This document shows, in pieces, positions 42,161-50,815 of a stretch of 64,000 nt of DNA (position 1 is its first letter; each line of letters opens with the position of its first letter). The notes under the pieces were generated by a model that searched no databases, had not been told where the DNA came from, and saw nothing but the letters and a program-made list of their open reading frames with translations. The DNA is from Rhizobiales bacterium Ga0077545 (GTDB lineage Bacteria > Pseudomonadota > Alphaproteobacteria > Rhizobiales > Methylopilaceae), in the NCBI GenBank assembly GCA_001464335.1, contig LNEV01000015.1, positions 1 to 64,000 on the forward strand, in the 5' to 3' direction. A program made the translations under genes and the position numbers.

Positions 42161-44314
42161 ATGAGCACAACCACACGTCATGCACTGCGCGTTTACACAG
42201 CCTTGGAGCAGCTTCGAGGCAACGATAGCGATGTGCTGGATGCACTCATCCCATTTTTCGAACCGATCCTTGCGGTGCTCAACGGCACGATATTTGACCC
42301 GCACGTATTCGCTAAGGGAGTAAGGCGTCTATACGGCTGGAATTTTACCGGAGATGTCGCTGGGCGTTTCGCGCCCCGGCTTGAGCGCAAAGGATACCTA
42401 GAGCGCATCGCATCTAAGGATGACAGTGTTATCCGGATAGTGCGTTTCCAAGCTCGATCGGAGGATGCTCTTCATGTCCCGATAGAGGGCGTCATTGAAC
42501 AAATCATAGATGAATTCGAACAGTTCCCCCCTCGGGTCACGGACCTTCTGAATTATAGGAAGAGCCGAGACGAACTTAAGGACATGCTGGTCCGGTTTCT
42601 GGTCTCTATGGATTCACATGGTGAAGGAGCTTTCGCTCCAGAACTCGGGTTCATCGAGCCCTCCGGAGAAGCTCGGGAGCTTCTTGACAGCCTTGAAGAA
42701 GGGGGCCGTCCGCTCAACCAAGATGACCGCTATATGTGCGCGAAATTCGTTCGGCACATCCTCGACAACCATCCGAGATTTACCCCACACCTAACGCGGC
42801 TCGCCTCGATTGCTCTTCTGACAGAGGTTGTAGAAGATTTTCTGAAGCCTACTACGTCCGAAACTCATTCTGATCTTACCATCGCGTTAGACGCGCCGCT
42901 TGCTCTGGACTTCCTCGGCTGCTCGGGTCCGGACCTTCAGAACGACATCAAAACGCTCGTAGATGCCCTCCGGGGGATAGGTGTTTCGTTCATCGTTTTC
43001 CCCGACAGCTGCGAAGAGATGCAGCGTAACCTGCGAACGATGCTCAGCGCGTCCCCAGACCAGCGATATGGATATACTCATTCCGCGATGATCCGAGGCC
43101 ACGTTAGCCGAGATTTTGTCGTAGCAGTGGCGAACAATCCCGAGCGCGCGCTGTCCCAAGTCGGCATCGGTGTCCGGCAGATCACCTTAGATACTTGGCC
43201 TTCGCTGCATCGATTTTTCACGGAAGGGCACCACGAGGATTTCGTGGCGTCCATTCTCTGGGGTGCTCAGCAGCAAGCCAGAGAACACGATGCGAGTTGC
43301 CTCACTTTTATCATGCGGCTACGAGAAGGCAGAAACAGCAGCGATATATTCAAATGCAAGTACGTTCTTGTAACCCGAAACCCAACATTTGTTCGTAAGT
43401 CCCGTGAGTACGCTTTACAAAATCGAATGATCAACGAGGTCCAAGAGGGCCCTGTAGTTCACCAGCGCGAGCTGGCGACAACCGCTTGGCTCAGAACGGG
43501 TCTAGGCGCTGGAGACGCAATCCCTCGCGGTCATCTCATCGCATCCTGCGACCGCGTCCTCCAAGTGCGTCCTGAACTCCGGCAGGCGCTTGCGGCGAAA
43601 CTAGCGAGAATTACTCCAAGCAGTCTGGAGCAGCTCAGCTTGGTCATGCTGGATAGCCGCAGCGTTCAAAAACTTGCTGATGAAACACTAAACAACGAGT
43701 CCTTTATCACGGAAGCCAATGCTGAGAGGCTTCTCCAAGTGATGCGGGAAGCCACGGCTGACGAACTTCGAAAGCAGCACGATCAGGATATCGCGGACGA
43801 ACGAAAAGCGCGTGAAGAAGAAGCCCAGCGAGCAAAAACCGAGGCCGATTCTTTTGAAATCGAGCGACAAGCTTGGATGAATGAAAGGCACGAGTCACGT
43901 TTGCGGGCAGAGGCAGCTACGGAACTCGCCGAGAAGCAAAGAGACAGCGTGGTAACCGGCATCAATGCCATGACAACTCGCATTCAACGTTCCGCGACCA
44001 CCGTGTTGTCTCTTCTAGCTGTCCTAGCCATTTTCAATTACGCCACCGGATTGATGGGAGATTCCATCGTTTGGACAATCATCGCCGCTTTTGGTGCAGC
44101 CTTCGGTCTGTACCGATTGATATGGGCGATGTTGGAATGGCCTACAAAAGGATTGGCAACTGTGCTGAGTTGGGTTGCGCGAAGATCACTTGAGAGGAAG
44201 CTTAGGGCTGTTCACCTACTCGGAAGATTTCCGCTCAGCACCTTCGATATCAAAGGCGGCATCGTCGCGCCAAAAAAACAGGACGGCTCCCCGGTGAAGG
44301 AAACCGTCCCGTAG
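42161..44314 (+). CDS. Unknown 717-residue membrane-anchored protein, possible PIN-like domain (defence candidate)
   Basis: Start chosen at the ATG at 42161 (GGGGCGAG upstream); a longer frame exists but lacks a ribosome site. Residues 1-95 look like a winged helix (G-D-V-A-G-R-F-A-P-R-L-E-R-K-G-Y-L). Residues 235-435 suggest a PIN-like core: L-T-I-A-L-D-A-P-L-A-L-D-F-L, then V-S-F-I-V-F-P-D-S-C-E-E-M, later Y-V-L-V-T-R-N-P-T-F. A charged coiled coil follows at about 540-625, then two membrane helices at about 640-690 and a basic cytosolic tail. I know no family with this order. The gene is visibly richer in A+T than the core genes and stands alone next to attL, where cargo genes sit. A membrane-tethered nuclease for phage defence is my inference; function is unproven. 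Confidence 0.75.
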   Translation: MSTTTRHALRVYTALEQLRGNDSDVLDALIPFFEPILAVLNGTIFDPHVFAKGVRRLYGWNFTGDVAGRFAPRLERKGYLERIASKDDSVIRIVRFQARSEDALHVPIEGVIEQIIDEFEQFPPRVTDLLNYRKSRDELKDMLVRFLVSMDSHGEGAFAPELGFIEPSGEARELLDSLEEGGRPLNQDDRYMCAKFVRHILDNHPRFTPHLTRLASIALLTEVVEDFLKPTTSETHSDLTIALDAPLALDFLGCSGPDLQNDIKTLVDALRGIGVSFIVFPDSCEEMQRNLRTMLSASPDQRYGYTHSAMIRGHVSRDFVVAVANNPERALSQVGIGVRQITLDTWPSLHRFFTEGHHEDFVASILWGAQQQAREHDASCLTFIMRLREGRNSSDIFKCKYVLVTRNPTFVRKSREYALQNRMINEVQEGPVVHQRELATTAWLRTGLGAGDAIPRGHLIASCDRVLQVRPELRQALAAKLARITPSSLEQLSLVMLDSRSVQKLADETLNNESFITEANAERLLQVMREATADELRKQHDQDIADERKAREEEAQRAKTEADSFEIERQAWMNERHESRLRAEAATELAEKQRDSVVTGINAMTTRIQRSATTVLSLLAVLAIFNYATGLMGDSIVWTIIAAFGAAFGLYRLIWAMLEWPTKGLATVLSWVARRSLERKLRAVHLLGRFPLSTFDIKGGIVAPKKQDGSPVKETVP
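44272..44311 (-). terminator. Rho-independent terminator of the virion-protein gene
   Basis: On the minus strand GGGACGG pairs with CCGTCC around a second pairing of T-T-T-C-C with G-G-G-A-G, followed by seven Ts. It lies inside the last codons of the convergent plus-strand gene. Confidence 0.7.
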
Positions 44315-44315
44315 A

Positions 44316-47300
44316 TCATTCTGCTGCTGGCACCTCCTGCACTGTCGCATTGGACAGCCAGAGCATTGGGAGGAAATTCTGGAAGGGCATGGTCCCGATA
44401 AGCGACCGGGCATCCTGCTGGGTGAACTCGTCACCCCAAGCCGCTCCAGTCACTCCTCGAACACCATTCAGAACCCCGTCAGCGAGCCCCGCAGTGGGGA
44501 ACTGAACGAGCCCTTGTGAGGGCTGTCCGGTGACCCTTGTGTCGAACACAGGGTCCAGCCCCGCGACGTATGCACCCTGATCGAGAAGACCCGGGAAGAT
44601 CGACGCGAAGCCCGCCCGCTGGAAGGCCGCAGCGGCCAGCTTACCGCCACCGAGGCGGTTCTGAAGGAACTCCTCGCGGTCGTCCCTGCCGATGGACTGG
44701 AGGTGGACCTGAGACGCATAGGCGAGGCCACCGAAGACCATGGAGCCGATGATGGACGCCAAGGTCTCCCAGTCCCGCATATAGGCGTTGTGGAGCGTGT
44801 TCTTCGTCCACGCTGCGAGCATGAACCCCCGGAACTGAAACAGGGTCTTGCCGAGGGCATGCCCCAACATCGTGTTGAGCTGCCCCGGGTCGTTCTCCTG
44901 AACCATCTTCCGAGTCCACCTGAAGATGGCGTGTTCGAACGCACCCCGCACCTCAGGGTCCCAATCCTCCAGATTGAGACGTTTCAGCTTGGACTTCGCC
45001 CGCTCGCCATCGACCTTGCTCATGTGCGTGCGGATTTCAGCGAAGATGCGGTCTTGCATATCGTCGCTGAGGCCGAGCACCCGGAGCCGCTTGCGGTTAA
45101 CCTTCACGCCCTCACGGCTCATGTCCGTGAACTTGTGAAGGGCACCCTTCGCGGCCCACCGCTGAAGGTAGGCATTGACGGGAGCCATGCCGGAGATGAG
45201 CGAGGTCACGCGCGAGCCACGCTGAAGGAGCCCCTCAGCGGCGACCATACCGGCCCCTCTCCTGGCTGCCGTGACGGGCTGCCCGAAGTCGTCCACCGTG
45301 ACGTGACCAAGGCCCCTGAGCGTGTCCGTACCGCCTGTCGTGATCCACTCCAGCATGTCCGCGTCATCGTCCAGAAGGCGACCCGTGCGGGCGTCCCGGA
45401 TGAAGGAGCGAAGGGCTGGCATGGAGGACAACGCGGAGCGGAGACCGAGCTGGCCAATGACCACCCCAATGTCCGCGAGCTGGGCGAAACCGACTTGGTT
45501 CATCACGCGGATGAAGTTGTAGTCCCGGACCATCCGCAGCGCCGCCGCCGTCTTCGTGCGGTCGAACGCTGAGGGCGTTCCCGTAATGGCGTCGTAGAGG
45601 AATTGCAGACGGGTCACGTCCGTTTCCACGCCAAGGCGCGCCTTCTCCGTTGCGCCTTCATCAGCCGCCACCGCCCGAACCTTGGCCATCAAGGTTTCCC
45701 AGTCACCGCGCGAGTGGATGCCCTCGACCAAGTAGCGGGGATGGAGGTCTTCCTCGCCCGCTCGCCAGTTGGGGTTCTCGACGCGCAGCCGGGACATGGC
45801 CACCACCCCCGACATCTGCCGATTGTAGGAGGAGAACAGGTGCATGGCGTCATCGTGGAACAGGTCCACGATGGAGACGCTCCGCGTCCCGCCGCCTTTC
45901 ACCTCCAGTGCCATGCTGAAGTTCTCGTCCAGCAACTGACGCGGCTTACCTCGCGACACACCGGCCTTGCTCTCGTCGCGGGCGGTAGCCCGGTAAAGAG
46001 CCCTCTCGACTTCATCATCCAGAAGGCCCGCGTCCCGCAGATGACTCCGCATCTCCTCGACGTCCAGCGAAGAGAACACGCGCTGCGCGGACAGCTCCTG
46101 ACCGGCGCTGACGCTGTGCAGACGCTTCACATAGCCCCGGCCAATTTTCTCCGCGATGGCGTCGTCAAGGTCGGGGTTCAGCGCCCTTACAGCTCCTGTA
46201 ACAAGCCGCTCAAGCCCCCGCGTGCCCACCTCAAGGTGGACGTTACGGAAACGCTCCCAGTGGACCAAGCGAGGCACATAGGGGTCGTTCGCGTCCACAT
46301 CGGCAAAGCCCCGGAGCGGTGCACGCATCGACCCGTCCAAGGCCCGATGGTCACCCTTGGCGAGCTGGAGATAGGCCGTGTTCAGCTTCCGCCATGTGTC
46401 CCGCATCTGGATCACGGCGGGGTCGAACTCAGCCAGCGGGTCAGTGTTCCGCATCGCAGCGGTGATCTGGCGTCGAAACTCCAGCTCCTGCCCGTTCATG
46501 CCAGCCGTCCAGCCAAGGCCCTGACGCTGCCGGTAGTCGTTCCAAGCCGAGAGGTAGGAGCGGCTCCAGACCGTGTCCATACGGCGGTGGATCATGATCT
46601 GATCCTCCGTGATGGCGCGGAAGGTGGCCTTGCCCGCATCGGCCTGCCCGACCGTCTCTTCCCCGAGGAGGTTGCCGAGTGCGCGGACGAGCGGGTTCTC
46701 GCTGGCCTTCAAGCGACCAGTGGCGTCCCAGCGGAGGCCGGAGAAGGCACCTTCGCCATAGAGGTCCCCGAACTCCTTGCGGAGATACTCGCTGACATCG
46801 CCGCGAACGGGGTCCATGACGATGTTCTGTGCCGCACCTACAGACGACCCGGCAGGAGCATAGTCCCCCTCCAGCCGCTGCATCAGCGACCTTGCGGACG
46901 CCTGCGCCTGGAGGACTTCCTTATCAATCGCCGGGTTCGTCTTGGCGAACGCCCCGAACACGGATCCAAACACGAGACCGCCAGCGCCCGCATAGAGGAG
47001 CTGATCACGTTCCCATGTGGGCTTGAGGGCAGCCATCGGGACTTCCGCGAGCATGTTGCCCGCAGCGCCCTCGACCGCGCCCACGGCGATGTTGCCGAGG
47101 CGACCGAGCTTGAGCGCACCACCGACCGGCGCGAGGGCACCGGCGGCGAGCCAGCCAGCCGGATCGACGACCGCAGCACCCACCCGCAGCGCGGTGCCGG
47201 TGAGGCCCATGCTGTCGAGGCGCTGGTTGCGCTCGATGTCGTCCATCAGGCGCTGCTTGCGGTTGTGGAAGTTCTCCTCGGAGAAGCTGTCCGCGAGCCA

Positions 47301-48125
47301 CGGCAGATACTGCTCGGGGACATCGGCAGCGTGGAGCTTGAGGAAGTCCTGCGTCAGCCGGAAGTTCGGGTCTGGGCGCTGGGCCCCGTGGTCGTCGAAG
47401 AGGTAGCCGAGAGTGTTCTCGGAGTTCATCGCGTCCCACGCCCCGGTGACGAGGTCAGTCTCTTCGTTCGAATTGTCGGTAGCGAAGCGTTCGGTGTTCG
47501 TCAGCGGGGTCGGAAGCTGCTGCCCCTCGCCCGCGAACGTTAAAGGGTTCTGTGCGAACTGCTCCCCCTGTCCGTACTTCTGGGTCCCCGCAGGGCCCAC
47601 CTCGCTCTTCATCTTCCGAGCTGACCACCCGGCCAGATCACCGGCAGTGGCTACGTTCTTGAAGACGGGGCCGTTGGCGACGATTGAACGCGCGTCGACG
47701 ACCTGAGTGATGGGCGTGCTGGGGTCCGCGTTGAGGACTCGTGCGGCATCCTTGGGCCCGAGGAACCAGCCGAGGTATTGCTCCCCGGCGTTCGGCTCGC
47801 GGCCCGTCTTGCTCTTGATATAGTCCTTCACCTCGCGGAGGTAGTAAGGCGCAGCCTTGGCCTGCTGCTCGGGGTCGCGGCGGTCGCTCAAACCGAGGTT
47901 CGGGTAACGCTGCGCGAGGCCTTCGAAGGTCCCCTTGGTGATCTGGAACGGGCCGGTGGCGCTCGACGAGGGCTTGCCGTTCGGGCCCTTTATCTGGGTG
48001 TCGACGTTTTGAAATCTGGACTCGACGCCTCCCATTCGGAAGAGGACATCCGAGTCCACCCCGTTGGTGGCCGCGTGCTGTTCCACGGTGTTCCACCAAG
48101 CGGGGCGCTGCTGAGTTTGTGTCAT
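44316..48125 (-). CDS. Giant internal virion protein with lytic transglycosylase domain (T7 gp16-like)
   Basis: About 1269 residues from the ATG at 48125; other starts up to 48191 are possible and none has a good ribosome site. Residues 1-130 are a transglycosylase SLT domain: L-F-R-M-G-G-V-E-S-R-F with the catalytic Glu, then A-T-G-P-F-Q-I-T-K-G-T-F. The middle holds hydrophobic glycine/alanine-rich stretches near 300-380 and the rest is long and helical. T7 gp16, the ejected core protein that digests peptidoglycan, has the same size and N-terminal domain. It is the only structural phage gene in the element and is intact. Confidence 0.82.
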   Translation of the reverse strand: MTQTQQRPAWWNTVEQHAATNGVDSDVLFRMGGVESRFQNVDTQIKGPNGKPSSSATGPFQITKGTFEGLAQRYPNLGLSDRRDPEQQAKAAPYYLREVKDYIKSKTGREPNAGEQYLGWFLGPKDAARVLNADPSTPITQVVDARSIVANGPVFKNVATAGDLAGWSARKMKSEVGPAGTQKYGQGEQFAQNPLTFAGEGQQLPTPLTNTERFATDNSNEETDLVTGAWDAMNSENTLGYLFDDHGAQRPDPNFRLTQDFLKLHAADVPEQYLPWLADSFSEENFHNRKQRLMDDIERNQRLDSMGLTGTALRVGAAVVDPAGWLAAGALAPVGGALKLGRLGNIAVGAVEGAAGNMLAEVPMAALKPTWERDQLLYAGAGGLVFGSVFGAFAKTNPAIDKEVLQAQASARSLMQRLEGDYAPAGSSVGAAQNIVMDPVRGDVSEYLRKEFGDLYGEGAFSGLRWDATGRLKASENPLVRALGNLLGEETVGQADAGKATFRAITEDQIMIHRRMDTVWSRSYLSAWNDYRQRQGLGWTAGMNGQELEFRRQITAAMRNTDPLAEFDPAVIQMRDTWRKLNTAYLQLAKGDHRALDGSMRAPLRGFADVDANDPYVPRLVHWERFRNVHLEVGTRGLERLVTGAVRALNPDLDDAIAEKIGRGYVKRLHSVSAGQELSAQRVFSSLDVEEMRSHLRDAGLLDDEVERALYRATARDESKAGVSRGKPRQLLDENFSMALEVKGGGTRSVSIVDLFHDDAMHLFSSYNRQMSGVVAMSRLRVENPNWRAGEEDLHPRYLVEGIHSRGDWETLMAKVRAVAADEGATEKARLGVETDVTRLQFLYDAITGTPSAFDRTKTAAALRMVRDYNFIRVMNQVGFAQLADIGVVIGQLGLRSALSSMPALRSFIRDARTGRLLDDDADMLEWITTGGTDTLRGLGHVTVDDFGQPVTAARRGAGMVAAEGLLQRGSRVTSLISGMAPVNAYLQRWAAKGALHKFTDMSREGVKVNRKRLRVLGLSDDMQDRIFAEIRTHMSKVDGERAKSKLKRLNLEDWDPEVRGAFEHAIFRWTRKMVQENDPGQLNTMLGHALGKTLFQFRGFMLAAWTKNTLHNAYMRDWETLASIIGSMVFGGLAYASQVHLQSIGRDDREEFLQNRLGGGKLAAAAFQRAGFASIFPGLLDQGAYVAGLDPVFDTRVTGQPSQGLVQFPTAGLADGVLNGVRGVTGAAWGDEFTQQDARSLIGTMPFQNFLPMLWLSNATVQEVPAAE

Positions 48126-48213
48126 GAGGAAGCTTTCGGTAGGCGCAAGCATGCCCGCACGGCGCGCCATAAAGGGGCCGTGTCGGGACACGCTGGAGGG
48201 ATGCTGAGGCTGG

Positions 48214-48609
48214 TTAGGCGCGAGCCGTTAGGCCGAACTTCTGGGCTGTCTGCTCGTTCGGATACCAGCGCCGCTTGTGACGAGTGCCACCGCTGCCCTT
48301 GTCGATCCAGAGATTGTTGCGGCGCAGGTTGAAGTGGTTCTGGTCGTGGTAGCGCATGCCGGTCGCGGGCTCGTTGCTCAACACCAGACGCGCGACCTGA
48401 CGATTATTTCTGATCTTGCGGTCTTTCAGGCGCACGTACCAAGTGCCTGCACCATTGTGGTTTGCACACCAGACCGTCATTCCAAATTCGTTGATGATGC
48501 GCTCATAATCCTCGCGGTAAAGCCACGCGCGCTCTGGGTGGTTTGTTAGTGCAACCCCGACGACTTCGCGTCCGTCTGGGTCAGTGTTGTGAATGAGATT
48601 GTGTTGCAT
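48214..48609 (-). CDS. HNH endonuclease-like protein
   Basis: About 131 residues from the ATG at 48609, which lies inside the end of the AP2 gene (29-base overlap). The C-terminal part, V-A-R-L-V-L then Y-H-D-Q-N-H-F-N-L-R-R-N-N-L-W, follows the HNH pattern H..(D/N)..N.R..NL of phage homing endonucleases. The N-terminal half has Y-V-R-L-K-D-R-K, similar to a DNA-contact strand. No clear ribosome site, suggesting coupling to the AP2 gene. It may be a free-standing homing nuclease of the element. Confidence 0.65.
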   Translation of the reverse strand: MQHNLIHNTDPDGREVVGVALTNHPERAWLYREDYERIINEFGMTVWCANHNGAGTWYVRLKDRKIRNNRQVARLVLSNEPATGMRYHDQNHFNLRRNNLWIDKGSGGTRHKRRWYPNEQTAQKFGLTARA

Positions 48610-49024
48610 TCGACAGTGCTTTCGATGTGCCGCCCAAGAGCTTCTGAAGTGCGCGGAGCGCGCCAACATACGCCGCTCTGGAGGCAGGCTTGAGGTAGAA
48701 GGAGGAAGGGAAGTTCACGGGCTCGTGACCCAGAAAGATCAGCGCGAGGTCGTAGGTGGTCGCAGCATCAACCTCGCGGCTGTACGTGCCGAGATAGCGA
48801 AGGCCTCTGTCGCCTTCGGCAATGGCAGTCGACCACCGCACCTTCTGCCAAGGCTTCTTGGGTCGTCGGATGGTAACGCCACGGTACTTCGAGGTGCGGT
48901 GAGCGTCGGTCCTATCAAGCGCGCGAAGGCGGCTCCGATGGGAGAAGCTCACTTCCATACATTCGCAAAAAAGAGTGACGCAGGGTTTCGCACACGAACG
49001 CGGAGGAGAAACAGGCTCGTTCAT
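48581..49024 (-). CDS. AP2-domain DNA-binding protein
   Basis: 147 residues from the ATG at 49024; an ATG at 48958 is also possible. Residues 45-105 form an AP2/ERF domain: S-K-Y-R-G-V-T-I-R, W-Q-K-V-R-W, L-G-T-Y-S-R-E-V-D-A-A-T-T-Y-D-L-A, closing with F-L-G-H-E-P-V-N-F. In phages this domain usually sits in the same chain as an HNH nuclease; here an HNH-like gene follows in an overlapping frame, so the two may work together or be a split nuclease. Confidence 0.8.
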   Translation of the reverse strand: MNEPVSPPRSCAKPCVTLFCECMEVSFSHRSRLRALDRTDAHRTSKYRGVTIRRPKKPWQKVRWSTAIAEGDRGLRYLGTYSREVDAATTYDLALIFLGHEPVNFPSSFYLKPASRAAYVGALRALQKLLGGTSKALSNATQSHSQH

Positions 49025-49143
49025 TTGGTCCGTCCAGACATGAGAAAGCCCCCGGGAGCGGTGCTCGCGGAGGCCTCGGGTATTTCTAGAGTGGGCGGTT
49101 ATTAAAAACGCCCAGAGAAGGCGCTGGACGGGCGCGAGGACGT

Positions 49144-49752
49144 TTAGGCGGGGACTGACGCGGAAGCGGCAGAACGGGCGCTGATGGACTCCGCAGAGTC
49201 GTTCTCGACGATCCTGTAGACCGAGCCACGGCCAATGCCCGTTGCCTTGGCAATCTCTGTGGGTGTCTTGCCCTCGCGGTGCAGCTTCAAGACATCGTCC
49301 GTCTTGGCGCGCGCGGTGGGCTTGCGGCCCTTGTACTTACCCTCGGCTTTGGCCTTTTCAATGCCCTCGCGCTGGCGCTCCAGCATCATCTCGCGTTCGA
49401 ACTGAGCGAAGCCCGCGAAGATGGTCAGGACAAGCTTGCCTGTGGCGCTCTTGGTGTCCACCACATCACCCCCGAGGTTCAGCACGCGGAGGCCCACGCC
49501 CTTGGCTTCCAGCTCCCGCACGAGAGCCCATAAGGCGGTCGTATCGCGGGCCAGACGGTCGACCTTGGTGACCACCAGCGTGTCGCCTTCGCGCACGAAG
49601 GAGATGGCTTTGGCCAACTCATCGCGCTGCGCGACTGACGACACCCGCTCTGAAAAGACGCGCTCACACCCGGCAGCACCGAGGTCGCGCAACTGGGCGT
49701 CCAGACCCGCCTCCTGTTCGGTGGTCGAGGTACGGGCATATCCGATGAGCAT
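49144..49752 (-). CDS. Serine recombinase (resolvase/invertase family)
   Basis: 202 residues. M-L-I-G-Y-A-R-T-S-T-T-E-Q holds the catalytic Ser; V-T-K-V-D-R-L-A-R-D-T and F-A-Q-F-E-R-E-M-M-L-E-R-Q-R-E-G are the conserved core and dimer-helix motifs, then K-Y-K-G-R-K-P and a helix-turn-helix ending G-I-G-R-G-S-V-Y-R-I. Such enzymes resolve dimers or invert segments. Inverted repeats upstream may be its site. It is a second recombinase besides the tyrosine integrase. Confidence 0.93.
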   Translation of the reverse strand: MLIGYARTSTTEQEAGLDAQLRDLGAAGCERVFSERVSSVAQRDELAKAISFVREGDTLVVTKVDRLARDTTALWALVRELEAKGVGLRVLNLGGDVVDTKSATGKLVLTIFAGFAQFEREMMLERQREGIEKAKAEGKYKGRKPTARAKTDDVLKLHREGKTPTEIAKATGIGRGSVYRIVENDSAESISARSAASASVPA

Positions 49753-49765
49753 GTGGCCAACTCCT

Positions 49766-49840
49766 GTCCAATAGGTTCTGGACCATTGAGTCAGGAGGCG
49801 TCCAAATCGTCAAGACCACCTGTGTGGACACTTTGACTCA
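49766..49840. other. Possible recombination site of the serine recombinase
   Basis: Just upstream of the recombinase start lie GTCCA-N8-TGGAC (49766-49783), the pair TGAGTCA (49787) and TGACTCA (49834), and CCAC-CTGT-GTGG between them. Several nested inverted repeats next to a resolvase gene are typical of res or operator sites. Assignment is inference. Confidence 0.35.
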
Positions 49841-49946
49841 GGGGACCGGACACGCCCGCTAGGGCAGGCTCTGCGGACAGATCAATACCGACTCGACAAA
49901 CGAGCATGGGGTTGCATACAACCTGCATACGACGAGGGGTTAGAGC

Positions 49947-50447
49947 GTGTGGCAGGTGTTCCTAGATTGGCTACGCGTAAACCAGATAGGGGATCTACTT
50001 GGTTTGTTGGGGATTTTGATCTCAGCATTCGGCTTCGTCATTACAATCCGCGGTGTTCATAAGGCCGAGTCGGCGGCTCGAAACGCAACAGAGAGCATTC
50101 GCCTATTCGAAACCGCCGTTGATTTCACCGCCGCCATCTCCGTAATGGAAGAGATTAAGCGCGCACATCGAGAGAAGCACTGGGCAGTGCTACCCGACCG
50201 GTACGCTGCGATCCGCAAGGTCTTGATCTCAGTTCGACACTCAAGCCTGCAATTAACTAACGACCACCTCGTTGCTATTCAAAATGCTCTCGTGAACCTT
50301 CGTTCCATAGAGCAAAGCGTCGAGAAGCACCTCCAAAGCCCTTCAAGTCTGAACGCAGCAAAGTTCAACGCAGTGCTATCGGATGACATAGATGAGTTGC
50401 TCGTGGTTCTATCTCAAATCAAAGCCGTTAAGACCGGAGCGCCGTGA
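49947..50447 (+). CDS. Unknown small membrane protein
   Basis: 166 residues from a GTG at 49947, seven bases after GAGGGG. One membrane helix near residues 15-36 (G-L-L-G-I-L-I-S-A-F-G-F-V-I-T), then a helical cytosolic domain with A-E-S-A-A-R-N-A-T-E-S-I-R-L-F-E. I do not recognise the family. It overlaps the next gene, so the two form a pair on the strand opposite to the phage genes, the usual layout of accessory cargo. Richer in A+T than the flanking genes. Confidence 0.75.
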   Translation: MWQVFLDWLRVNQIGDLLGLLGILISAFGFVITIRGVHKAESAARNATESIRLFETAVDFTAAISVMEEIKRAHREKHWAVLPDRYAAIRKVLISVRHSSLQLTNDHLVAIQNALVNLRSIEQSVEKHLQSPSSLNAAKFNAVLSDDIDELLVVLSQIKAVKTGAP

Positions 50448-50815
50448 TGTCCGTCGATAAGCACAAGAGCCTCGTGAAGGCGCTCATTCAGAAGACCGAC
50501 GCTGGTAAGCTTGAATGGAAGCCGACGGCGTCCTCAAATGAGTTCCAAGTATCGTTCACGAATTCCAGTCTGATCATCACCGATCAGACGCGGGGCGAAA
50601 CGAGGGACATCCTAATGCTCATACTCAATGAACTTGGAGAGGTTGTGGAGCGGTTTACGGATGTGGAACTCGACGCCACGGAACCAAGAACGCTTTCCAT
50701 GGACCCGACATGGTTCAACCGCATGGATGCTCTGTTGAATTCTGCCCGCCGCTCCGCTCTGGGATCTGACCGGATCCTGAACAACATCCTGACGGAGCTA
50801 AAAGGAGGAGACTAA
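50447..50815 (+). CDS. Unknown small soluble protein, partner of the membrane protein
   Basis: 122 residues. Start at ATG 50447 (a GTG one codon earlier is possible), sharing the stop of the upstream gene. H-K-S-L-V-K-A-L-I-Q-K-T-D-A-G-K-L-E-W-K opens the protein, a pattern I recall from a widespread family of small hypotheticals; a beta-rich middle and a helical C terminus (R-I-L-N-N-I-L-T-E-L-K) follow. No catalytic motif is visible. Could be an antitoxin-like or sensor partner of the membrane protein. Confidence 0.75.
   Translation: MSVDKHKSLVKALIQKTDAGKLEWKPTASSNEFQVSFTNSSLIITDQTRGETRDILMLILNELGEVVERFTDVELDATEPRTLSMDPTWFNRMDALLNSARRSALGSDRILNNILTELKGGD

Noticed and set aside
45603-47543. 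Plus-strand open frame of 646 codons
   Set aside because: It lies wholly antisense to the transglycosylase/virion gene, has no recognisable domain or ribosome site, and is a by-product of GC-rich codon positions.
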